From positions 1 to 64,000 of IMG/VR virus record IMGVR_UViG_3300044634_003731: DNA of 64,000 nucleotides; one strand, 5' to 3'. Numbering within the stretch: position 1 is the stretch's first letter; each line of letters opens with the position of its first letter. The stretch comes from a virus. Position numbers and translations under genes: made by a program. The notes beneath the pieces were generated by a model, which was not told where the DNA came from, ran no database searches, and was given only the letters and a program-made list of their open reading frames with translations. Of the stretch, positions 49,078 to 56,281 are shown piece by piece.

Positions 49078-49797
49078 ATGGTAGAACAAATGACAGAAGA
49101 GCAACTCTTCTTCCAAGAAAGATTGAATACTGGAACTTCTTGGACTCGTAATGAGTTTTTTGAAAAAAATGGATATCTTGTGATTAAAAATCTATGGGAT
49201 TCCCAAGAACTTTATCGGTCAGTTCCGGAAGAAAGAGGACAAATAAATTATTGGGGTAAAGGATTAGATCAATTTACTTATACTGAAGTTGAACAGCAAG
49301 TAGAAGGTTCTCTCGCTTGTTATTGGCATCCACAATATCGGTCAATTCATTCTAGTATTCGTTTAAAGTTGGAAAAAGAACTTGGAAGAAAATTGTATAA
49401 GACTTATTATTACGACCGTTTTTATTTTCCAGGACAAGCACTAACAAGACACGCAGATCGTGATGCTTGTGAGATTTCAGTAACTGTTCATATCAGTTCT
49501 AATCTTAAAACTCCTTGGCCGATTTGGATTAAAACTCCAGATACTTATGCAGATAAGAAAAAAACTTTAATTACTCAAAGAGGTGAAAATCGTTCAGTGA
49601 TTCTAAATGCTGGCGATGGGATGGTTTATAAAGGATGTGAAAGACCTCATTGGAGAGAACCAATGCATACTGAACATACAAGAACTTGGTATGGTAAAAG
49701 AGTAGAGAAAGAAGGTCTTTATTATCACCAAATCTTTTTTCATTATGTTCTTGCTGATGGCCAAAGAGTACAATGTGCAAATGATATGGCAAAATAA
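49078..49797 (+). CDS. Second 2OG-Fe(II) oxygenase-like protein
   Basis: A 239-residue protein, one base after the first oxygenase. LTRHADRDACEISVTVH (about 122-138) contains HxD; GCERPHWREP (about 185-194) holds the distal His. A Tyr/Trp-rich core fits the double-stranded beta-helix. Substrate unknown. Confidence 0.78.
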   Translation: MVEQMTEEQLFFQERLNTGTSWTRNEFFEKNGYLVIKNLWDSQELYRSVPEERGQINYWGKGLDQFTYTEVEQQVEGSLACYWHPQYRSIHSSIRLKLEKELGRKLYKTYYYDRFYFPGQALTRHADRDACEISVTVHISSNLKTPWPIWIKTPDTYADKKKTLITQRGENRSVILNAGDGMVYKGCERPHWREPMHTEHTRTWYGKRVEKEGLYYHQIFFHYVLADGQRVQCANDMAK

Positions 49798-49817
49798 AAA
49801 AATATTTTTGAACCCCC

Positions 49818-49852
49818 TTGACACCCTCAGAGGTCGGTGTTATGATAAATAG
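49818..49852 (+). promoter_or_regulatory. Fused early/late psbA promoter
   Basis: TTGACA, 17-nt spacer, TATGAT, which continues into GATAAATAG, so a host-type and a T4 late element share bases. The 165-nt leader before psbA holds small hairpins. Confidence 0.78.
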
Positions 49853-50017
49853 GTAAACAAATGTTAAGAAATTCACACAATTCTTAACATTGTTAAACAC
49901 CCATTAACCGAGACCTATGGGGTGTATAAATTACGTCTCTCATATCTTCTCTAGGGGTGAGAAGAAATATTGAACCATGTTCGTCCCCACGAACTCTTAC
50001 TTAACCCTTTTTCAAAT

Positions 50018-51789
50018 ATGACTGCTTCAATCGCTTCACGCCGTTCTGGCGAAAACCTCTGGGAACAATTTTGCCAGTGGGTAACTTCAACCGATAACCG
50101 TCTTTATGTTGGTTGGTTCGGTGTTCTGATGATTCCAACGCTGCTTGCTGCTGCTACTTGTTTCATCATCGCATTTATCGGTGCTCCTCCTGTAGACATT
50201 AACTAATCGGTGTCCCTTACTCGTAAGAGTATTGACGAAACTGGGTGAATTGCTGGAAACCGAAAGGTAATCAGCAGCCAAGCCTCAAGTACACTTGAGG
50301 AAGGTTCAGAGACTACCTGAGAGGTTCAGTCCCCTTAATGACAGGTTTAAGTGCCCAGCCCCTTCTATGAAGGGTGAAGATATAGTCCACACTTCACAGA
50401 GTAATCTGAAATAACCTAAGTCTTATGATATGGTTGTTTATATGAAGTTGCGACGGGATTCGTGAACCAGTTGCTGGTTCTCTAATGTACGGAAACAATA
50501 TCATCTCTGGTGCTGTTGTTCCAAGTTCAAATGCTATCGGACTTCACTTCTATCCCATCTGGGAAGCCGCTTCTCTTGATGAATGGTTGTACAATGGTGG
50601 TCCTTTCCAACTGGTTGTGTTCCACTTCCTGATTGGTATCTACTGCTATATGGGTCGTGAGTGGGAACTTTCCTACCGTCTTGGTATGCGTCCTTGGATT
50701 ATGGTTGCTTACAGCGCACCTGTTGCTGCTGCATCTGCTGTATTCTTGGTCTATCCTTTCGGTCAAGGTTCTTTCTCTGATGCGATGCCTTTGGGTATCT
50801 CTGGTACGTTCAACTATATGCTTGTGTTCCAGGCAGAGCACAACATCCTGATGCACCCCTTCCATATGCTTGGAGTTGCTGGTGTCTTTGGTGGTTCTCT
50901 GTTCAGTGCTATGCACGGTTCGTTGGTGACTTCTTCACTGGTTCGTGAAACCACTGAGAATGAGTCTCAGAACTATGGTTACAAGTTTGGTCAAGAAGAA
51001 GAGACATATAACATCGTTGCTGCACACGGTTATTTTGGTCGCCTTATTTTCCAATATGCTTCCTTCAATAACTCACGTTCACTCCACTTCTTTTTAGCGG
51101 CGTGGCCCGTTGTAGGCATCTGGTTCACTGCTCTTGGTGTTTCTACGATGGCTTTTAACCTCAATCGTCGGGGTCCCGTCCTAGCAATTTGACGGTAAAC
51201 TTTGGGTGAATTGCTGGAAGCCCTCCATAAATGGGTAATCAGCAGCCAAGTCCAAGACGCTTCTTGGAAAGGTTCAGAGACTAGGTGGTTTCTCAAGCGT
51301 GAGATGTAATACACCAATAGCGCCCAACATCCTAAATGGATGAAGATATAGTCCTCGCCTTAAAGATGGTAAATTTAAGGAAACAGAGTAACGGTTTCAA
51401 CTTCAACCAGTCCATTATGAGTTCTGAAGGAAAGGTAATTAATACCTGGGCTGATGTACTCAACCGAGCAGGTCTCGGAATGGAAGTGATGCACGAGCGT
51501 AGATTTGGGTGTTGCGCTCTTTAAATCGGATGAATTGCTGGAAACCCCAAGAGGGCAATCAGCATCCAAGTCCAGAGTACACTCTGGAAAGGTTCAGAGA
51601 CTACCTGAGGAATAGAGTTTCCTTAATAACAGGTTTAAGCGTCCGACACCAGAAATGGTGATGATATAGTCCAATCCTGGTAGTAATACCAGACAACCAA
51701 AGGAATAAAAGAATGCCCATAATTTTCCTTTGGACCTTGCATCTGTTGAAGCAACTCCTGTTGCCTTGACTGCACCGACCATCGGGTGA
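50018..51789 (+). CDS. psbA: Photosystem II D1 protein, split by three introns
   Basis: Exons are 50018-50199, 50451-51161, 51389-51500 and 51712-51789. Spliced they total 1083 nt, exactly 360 codons plus stop, the normal D1 length, and junctions restore VDI-DGIREP, FNLN-GFNF and [13 protein letters not shown]1 binds the PSII pheophytin, plastoquinone and the manganese cluster. Position 130 is Glu ([11 protein letters not shown]), the high-light form. Ligands such as the His of FHMLGVAG and the C-terminal HxE...HNFPLDLA are kept. It sustains photosynthetic electron flow during infection. Confidence 0.95.
50200..50450 (+). ncRNA. Group I intron 1 of psbA
   Basis: A 251-nt intron with 5' exon ending in T and last base G. 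Core segments: GTGAATTGCTGGAAAC (about 50245), GGTTCAGAGACTA (about 50303) and GAAGATATAGTCC (about 50376), matching P3-P4 and P7 of group I. No internal frame. Splicing restores ATC-GAC-GGG. Confidence 0.9.
51162..51388 (+). ncRNA. Group I intron 2 of psbA
   Basis: A 227-nt intron after a T and ending in G. It shares the core GGGTGAATTGCTGGAA (51204), GGTTCAGAGACTA (51271) and GAAGATATAGTCC (51342). Splicing joins CT to TAACGG (Leu-Asn-Gly). Confidence 0.9.
51501..51711 (+). ncRNA. Group I intron 3 of psbA
   Basis: A 211-nt intron between CGT and AATGCC. Core: GATGAATTGCTGGAAACC (about 51529), GGTTCAGAGACTA (51591) and GATGATATAGTCC (51660). Its size and place resemble the single known intron of cyanophage S-PM2 psbA (about 212 nt). 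Confidence 0.9.
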
Positions 51790-51795
51790 TATAAT
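51766..51795 (+). promoter_or_regulatory. Promoter at psbA 3' end
   Basis: TTGACT, 18-nt spacer, TATAAT; it overlaps the last codons of psbA and points into the terminator at 51797. Confidence 0.6.
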
Positions 51796-51796
51796 A

Positions 51797-51825
51797 AAGG
51801 GGAACTCTTTGGAGTTCCTTTTTTT
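51797..51825 (+). terminator. psbA terminator
   Basis: GGAACTC-TTTG-GAGTTCC stem and seven T. Confidence 0.85.
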
Positions 51826-51832
51826 ATAAATA
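51825..51832 (+). promoter_or_regulatory. Late promoter TATAAATA
   Basis: Perfect TATAAATA at the end of the terminator T-run, 25 nt before the endonuclease ATG. Confidence 0.6.
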
Positions 51833-51856
51833 ATTAAGCACGAAAGAAAACACGAA

Positions 51857-52285
51857 ATGACTAAACTATACTCCGACTTGTATAGAACCTGTATGACTTG
51901 CGGTGTTGAAAAGAACATTCTAGAGTTTTATATGCGTGATAAGAAAACTGGTAGGAGGCACTCTGCTTGTAAAGAATGTGATAAAACAAGAGTAAAAGCA
52001 CGGCATCAAGCAAATCCAGAACGCACGAGAAATAATGACTTGAAGAGAAACTATGGTATAACCCTTCAAGAACATCAGGAAATGTATAAAAACCAGAATG
52101 GAGTTTGTGCTATTTGTAAAGGTGAAGGTGATGGTAAATGGAAGAAATTATGCGTAGACCACGACCATAATACAGGTAAAGTTAGGCAATTACTTTGTAG
52201 AAATTGTAATATGGTTCTGGGTCAAGTTGGAGACAATCCAAATCTTTTAGAAGAAATGATTAAATACCTACAAAAGCACCAATAA
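51857..52285 (+). CDS. Endonuclease VII-type HNH homing endonuclease
   Basis: A 142-residue nuclease. The N-terminal zinc pair CMTCG/CKECD (about 14-41) precedes the Endonuclease_7 core CAICKGEG (about 86-93) and LCVDHDHNTGKVRQLLCRNC (about 101-120). Family and position between psbA and psbD match F-CphI of phage S-PM2, a free-standing endonuclease that cuts intronless psbA and promotes intron spread. One enzyme next to three introns raises the question which site it serves. Confidence 0.88.
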   Translation: MTKLYSDLYRTCMTCGVEKNILEFYMRDKKTGRRHSACKECDKTRVKARHQANPERTRNNDLKRNYGITLQEHQEMYKNQNGVCAICKGEGDGKWKKLCVDHDHNTGKVRQLLCRNCNMVLGQVGDNPNLLEEMIKYLQKHQ

Positions 52286-52286
52286 T

Positions 52287-52409
52287 ATGTCTCATAATAA
52301 TCAACATCATCCTATGGAACCCTGGGTAATCTGGGCAGGTGTAGGTATGATGGTATTCACAGTTCTTGTGTTTGTTTTATTCACTCTTGGAGTAATTTAT
52401 TGGGGATAG
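52287..52409 (+). CDS. Small membrane protein between psbA and psbD
   Basis: A 40-residue frame (MSHNNQHHPMEPWVIWAGVG...) with one membrane helix (about 14-38) and a His-rich start. Conserved size and place near PSII genes hint at a thylakoid function; no family match claimed. Confidence 0.55.
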   Translation: MSHNNQHHPMEPWVIWAGVGMMVFTVLVFVLFTLGVIYWG

Positions 52410-52422
52410 GTAGAAATCTCTA

Positions 52423-52456
52423 TTGACCTCTTTGTTAAGGAATGTTAAGATAAATA
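52423..52456 (+). promoter_or_regulatory. Fused early/late psbD promoter
   Basis: TTGACC, 17-nt spacer, TAAGAT continuing to GATAAATA; same layout as psbA and the porin gene. Confidence 0.7.
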
Positions 52457-52476
52457 TGAGAAATACATAGGAGGTT

Positions 52477-53538
52477 ATGACTTCTTCAACACTTTCACAA
52501 CCAATTAACCAGCGAGGATGGTTTGATGTCTTGGATGACTGGCTTAAACGAGATCGCTTTGTATTTGTGGGTTGGTCTGGATTACTACTTTTTCCCACTG
52601 CTTATCTTGCCCTTGGTGGCTGGCTTACTGGCACAACGTTTGTTACAAGTTGGTACACCCACGGGTTGGCGTCTAGTTACCTTGAAGGCGCTAATTTCCT
52701 TACGGCTGCTGTGTCAACGCCTGCAGATTCTATGGGTCATTCTCTTCTTCTACTTTGGGGTCCTGAGTCTCAAGGGGATATCATCAGGTGGTTCCAACTT
52801 GGGGGACTCTGGACTTTTGTGGCGCTCCACGGATCTTTCGCTCTGATTGGATTTATGCTTCGACAGTTTGAGATTGCACGACTGGTCGGTATTCGCCCTT
52901 ACAACGCAATCGCATTCTCTGGTCCTATTGCAGTATTTGTTTCTGTATTCTTGATGTATCCACTGGGACAATCCAGTTGGTTCTTTGCACCTTCATTTGG
53001 TGTTGCTGCAATCTTCAGGTTCCTTCTATTCCTTCAGGGTTTCCACAACTGGACTCTCAACCCCTTCCATATGATGGGTGTCGCAGGTATTCTTGGGGGA
53101 GCACTGCTCTGTGCGATTCACGGGGCAACAGTTGAAAACACTCTATTTGAAGACGGTGACCAAGCAAACACTTTCAAGGCATTTGAACCAACACAAGAGG
53201 AAGAGACCTACTCTATGGTCACTGCTAATAGATTCTGGTCTCAGATTTTTGGTATTGCTTTTAGTAACAAGCGTTGGCTTCATTTCTTTATGTTGTTTGT
53301 GCCTGTTATGGGTCTCTGGACCTCCAGTATCGGTATTATTGGTCTTGCCCTTAATCTTCGTGCTTACGATTTTGTTTCTCAGGAGATTCGTGCGGCAGAG
53401 GATCCCGAATTTGAGACTTTCTATACGAAGAATATTCTTCTTAATGAAGGACTTCGAGCGTGGATGGCACCTGTAGATCAACCTCACGAGAACTTTGTGT
53501 TCCCAGAAGAGGTTCTCCCTCGCGGAAATGCCCTTTAA
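52477..53538 (+). CDS. psbD: Photosystem II D2 protein
   Basis: A 353-residue D2, uninterrupted and normal length. [17 protein letters not shown] (about 89-105), [20 protein letters not shown] (about 193-212) with the P680/iron His ligands, and the C-terminal [16 protein letters not shown] are typical. An AGGAGG site precedes the ATG. D2 pairs with D1 in the reaction centre; carrying both is typical of broad-host-range T4-like cyanophages. Confidence 0.97.
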   Translation: MTSSTLSQPINQRGWFDVLDDWLKRDRFVFVGWSGLLLFPTAYLALGGWLTGTTFVTSWYTHGLASSYLEGANFLTAAVSTPADSMGHSLLLLWGPESQGDIIRWFQLGGLWTFVALHGSFALIGFMLRQFEIARLVGIRPYNAIAFSGPIAVFVSVFLMYPLGQSSWFFAPSFGVAAIFRFLLFLQGFHNWTLNPFHMMGVAGILGGALLCAIHGATVENTLFEDGDQANTFKAFEPTQEEETYSMVTANRFWSQIFGIAFSNKRWLHFFMLFVPVMGLWTSSIGIIGLALNLRAYDFVSQEIRAAEDPEFETFYTKNILLNEGLRAWMAPVDQPHENFVFPEEVLPRGNAL

Positions 53539-53548
53539 TAATAAATAG

Positions 53549-53575
53549 AGGAGTTCCACAAGAACTCCTTTTTTT
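53549..53575 (+). terminator. psbD terminator
   Basis: AGGAGTTC-CACAA-GAACTCCT stem followed by seven T. Confidence 0.87.
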
Positions 53576-53650
53576 ATGCTTCTTATACTTACACTATTCG
53601 TAGCATTTGGTTTCTTTATGTTCATAATGTCATTAACACAAAATCACTGA
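53576..53650 (+). CDS. Tiny hydrophobic frame
   Basis: A 24-residue frame, nearly all hydrophobic (MLLILTLFVAFGFFMFIMSL), starting right after a terminator T-run without a ribosome site. Possibly a membrane peptide; weak evidence. Confidence 0.3.
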   Translation: MLLILTLFVAFGFFMFIMSLTQNH

Positions 53651-53680
53651 CCTCATACATAAGAAGGTTGCTTTTTACCA

Positions 53681-53842
53681 ATGAAAACCATAACACTCAC
53701 AGAAGACCAAGTAAAACTTCTTGCCGATGCGGTATGGATGAGACAAAGATGTTTTATTGCTGGCGACAAAAGATTCAGAGAATACGGAGTAATGCTAGAA
53801 GATATTCTTGGAAACCTTGAATATACGCCATCAAGATATTGA
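53681..53842 (+). CDS. Small protein, unknown
   Basis: A 53-residue frame (MKTITLTEDQVKLLADAVWM...) with a helical middle and an AAGAAGG stretch upstream. The start resembles small beta-alpha regulatory proteins. No family recognised. Confidence 0.58.
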   Translation: MKTITLTEDQVKLLADAVWMRQRCFIAGDKRFREYGVMLEDILGNLEYTPSRY

Positions 53843-53901
53843 TTATGAATTATGGTAGGATCTATTGCTTGGAAAATAATATCTTCAATTCATAACAAAA
53901 T

Positions 53902-53930
53902 CTAACACATTAACAAGAACTCATTATAAT
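53902..53930 (+). promoter_or_regulatory. Promoter of talC with -10 in a hairpin loop
   Basis: CTAACA, 17-nt spacer, TATAAT. The -10 box is the first part of the terminator loop at 53925. Confidence 0.55.
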
Positions 53931-53953
53931 TAGAAATGAGTTCTTGCTTTTTT
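53914..53953 (+). terminator. Strong terminator before talC
   Basis: Eleven-base arms CAAGAACTCAT/ATGAGTTCTTG and a T-run. The ATG in the right arm is not the talC start. Confidence 0.85.
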
Positions 53954-54616
53954 ATGAAGATCTTTTTAGACACAGCAGATGTTTCAATGATTAGTTCAGC
54001 ATATGACACTGGACTATTGGATGGAGTCACTACAAATCCCACTTTAATTCTTAAAAGTGGGAGACAACTATTAGAAGTTATTGAAGAAATAACAAATTCT
54101 TTTTCAAAACTAGAAAGTATTTCAGCAGAGGTAGTTGCAGATAATGCCGAAGAAATGCTTTCACAAGCGCAAAAATATTATACAATTGCACCAGCAGTTA
54201 CTATCAAAGTTCCTTGCACAGTTGAAGGACTTAAGGCTTGTAAATTTCTTTCTGATAAAGGAATTCGAGTTAATGTAACATTAGTATTTTCAGTAGCACA
54301 AGCAATTCTTGCATCTAAAGCAGGAGCAACATATATCTCACCTTTTGTTGGTCGTTGGATGGACAATTCTATTGATGGGATTGAACTCATCAAAAATATC
54401 CGCAAGGCATTTGATTATTCTGGAACATCTACACAAATTCTTGCAGCATCTCTTCGTGATGTAAGACAGGTAGAACAATCTGCTCTTGCTGGCGCAGATG
54501 TGATTACAATTCCTCCAGTTGTATTCTGGGGAATGTATAAGAATATTATGACTGATAAGGGTCTAGAACTCTTTCAGAAGGATTGGGATGAGGTTATTAA
54601 ATCCACAGAAAAATGA
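53954..54616 (+). CDS. talC: TalC transaldolase
   Basis: A 220-residue transaldolase of the short TalC/fructose-6-phosphate aldolase type typical of cyanophages. FLDTADVSM near 4-12, GVTTNPTLILK (24-34) and Schiff-base Lys85 in PAVTIKVPCTVEG (80-92). It works in the pentose phosphate route, pushing host carbon to NADPH and ribose for dNTP synthesis, together with Gnd nearby. The ATG lies at the end of a terminator T-run. Confidence 0.93.
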   Translation: MKIFLDTADVSMISSAYDTGLLDGVTTNPTLILKSGRQLLEVIEEITNSFSKLESISAEVVADNAEEMLSQAQKYYTIAPAVTIKVPCTVEGLKACKFLSDKGIRVNVTLVFSVAQAILASKAGATYISPFVGRWMDNSIDGIELIKNIRKAFDYSGTSTQILAASLRDVRQVEQSALAGADVITIPPVVFWGMYKNIMTDKGLELFQKDWDEVIKSTEK

Positions 54617-54819
54617 AGAAAGAACATCAGTGTTGGAATTTCGTAATGTCTTCTTTCGCTAGAATTTATGGTGTAAACAAAATGAAAAGTGAAGAAAGAT
54701 TCCATTCATTTGCATTAGAGTGGTGTGATGAACATAATTATACTTGTGATATTCATCTTGATGATTTAAATAAGGTTGATAGGTATTTTAGACAACAATA
54801 CGAATCTTGGGAGGATTAA
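54613..54819 (+). CDS. Small protein between talC and gnd
   Basis: A 68-residue protein coupled to talC by ATGA overlap and followed directly by gnd. It has four cysteines/histidines (HQCWNF, WCDEHNYTCDIH) and a helical C terminus. Unknown function. Confidence 0.68.
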   Translation: MKKEHQCWNFVMSSFARIYGVNKMKSEERFHSFALEWCDEHNYTCDIHLDDLNKVDRYFRQQYESWED

Positions 54820-55854
54820 ATGAAAGTAGGATTAATTGGACTAGGGCGAATGGGCGAAGGAATGTCCCGTCGTATGATGAAGGCAGGAATAGAAGTATGG
54901 GGTTATCGTAGGAATTATGAAAAAGCAAGTGAAGCATATGAAAACGGATATGTGAATGGAGTTGCAACTACTATCGAAAACCTTGTTAAAATAGTTAAAC
55001 AAAATAAAAAAGGTAGTACTCAACCAGGCATTTTTCAAATGGTTGTTCCTGCCGAAACAGTGGAGGAGACTATCAATGAGTTACTACGATATTGTGGTGA
55101 AGGAGATATTATTATTGATCATGGCAATAGCAATTTTAAAGACAGTCGGAAGAGAGCAGAACGTCTGGCAAAAATGGGTATCCAATATATTGATTGTGGC
55201 ACTAGCGGCGGTGTTTATGGATTGGATCGTGGATACTGTCTTATGGTTGGAGGTGGAGATACTGCAGTCGCCACTTGTTCAAAGATATTCTCTGCCCTCT
55301 CCCCAGATATTCACTCCTGCCATAGAACGGATCCAACATCTGATGTAACTTCTGCTGAATATGGATGGTTACATTGTGGTGGTCCAGGTGCAGGACATTT
55401 CGTAAAGATGGTGCATAACGGCATTGAGTATGGTATTATGCAAGCGTATGCTGAAGGATTTAACATTATTAAGAATGCTAATGCAGGTGCTCAGTATGTT
55501 AGAGAAGGAGATGCAGAGGTTGCCCCTATGGCAGACCCAGAATCCTATTGTTATGATATTGATGTTGCTGAGGTTGCTGAGTTATGGCGTCGTGGTAGCG
55601 TGGTTGGTAGTTGGTTACTCGATCTTACTGCTGATGTGCTACGCAGGGATGGTAGCCTTAAACAGTTCTCTGGAGGCGTATCCGACAGCGGTGAGGGTCG
55701 TTGGACTGTTTCTGCCGCTGTGGATCTGGGGGTTCCCGCTCCTGTTATTACTACAGCACTATTTGAAAGATTTAACTCACGCAATCTCGGATCGTTCGGA
55801 GCAAAGATCTTAAATGGAATGCGTTATATGTTTGGGGGTCATTTAACAAGATAA
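54820..55854 (+). CDS. gnd: 6-phosphogluconate dehydrogenase
   Basis: A 344-residue Gnd of the short (YqeC/GntZ-like) class. GLIGLGRMGEGM (4-15) binds NADP; IDCGTSGGVYGLDRG (about 125-139) and GPGAGHFVKMVHNGIEYG (about 188-205) hold substrate and catalytic Lys. It oxidatively decarboxylates 6-phosphogluconate to ribulose 5-phosphate and NADPH, complementing TalC. GGAG site upstream. Confidence 0.92.
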   Translation: MKVGLIGLGRMGEGMSRRMMKAGIEVWGYRRNYEKASEAYENGYVNGVATTIENLVKIVKQNKKGSTQPGIFQMVVPAETVEETINELLRYCGEGDIIIDHGNSNFKDSRKRAERLAKMGIQYIDCGTSGGVYGLDRGYCLMVGGGDTAVATCSKIFSALSPDIHSCHRTDPTSDVTSAEYGWLHCGGPGAGHFVKMVHNGIEYGIMQAYAEGFNIIKNANAGAQYVREGDAEVAPMADPESYCYDIDVAEVAELWRRGSVVGSWLLDLTADVLRRDGSLKQFSGGVSDSGEGRWTVSAAVDLGVPAPVITTALFERFNSRNLGSFGAKILNGMRYMFGGHLTR

Positions 55855-55855
55855 T

Positions 55856-55990
55856 ATGATTAATTCAGAAACACCTTATAAACTTGCAGAGATCATTCGT
55901 GATACTTGGCCTAATCTTTACAGACCCGTAAAAGTATCTTACAATAATAAAAAAGATACTAAAGATGAACGAATACTGGATCGTAACTGA
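55856..55990 (+). CDS. Small protein, unknown
   Basis: A 44-residue frame (MINSETPYKLAEIIRDTWPN...) one base after gnd and overlapping the next gene by 26 nt. Basic/acidic mix, no recognised family. Confidence 0.5.
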   Translation: MINSETPYKLAEIIRDTWPNLYRPVKVSYNNKKDTKDERILDRN

Positions 55991-56237
55991 AAATAGGACT
56001 GGAAGAGTCATTGCCCATTGTGGAGATATTAATGATGCAATTATGATGGTTGGATTTGATCCTAATCATAGGTCTTATAGTCGTCATCGTTTTATTATGG
56101 ATCAAGTAATTGATATTACTTCAACAACTGATAAGCAACTTCCAGGACAGATTGGACTGCCTTCTGGAAAAGTAAATCAAATTAATCCAGAAGTAATTCG
56201 ACTTAATGAGGGTCAAGGACAACCAGTAATTGTATGA
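55965..56237 (+). CDS. Conserved small protein, unknown
   Basis: A 90-residue protein with a beta-rich start (NEYWIVTENRTGRVIAHCGD) and C-terminal polar tail. It overlaps the previous frame. No family recognised. Confidence 0.65.
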   Translation: MNEYWIVTENRTGRVIAHCGDINDAIMMVGFDPNHRSYSRHRFIMDQVIDITSTTDKQLPGQIGLPSGKVNQINPEVIRLNEGQGQPVIV

Positions 56238-56281
56238 TTATACGCATATAAAATAAATAACAAATAATTATATTGGGTAAA

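Noticed and set aside
50487-51192. psbA pieces read as separate truncated genes or pseudogenes
   Set aside because: The interruptions have group I intron cores and correct exon-intron end bases, and the spliced frame is exactly full length.
53936-53953. ATG at 53936 as talC start
   Set aside because: It lies in the right arm of a strong terminator; the family N terminus begins MKIFLDTADV at 53954.
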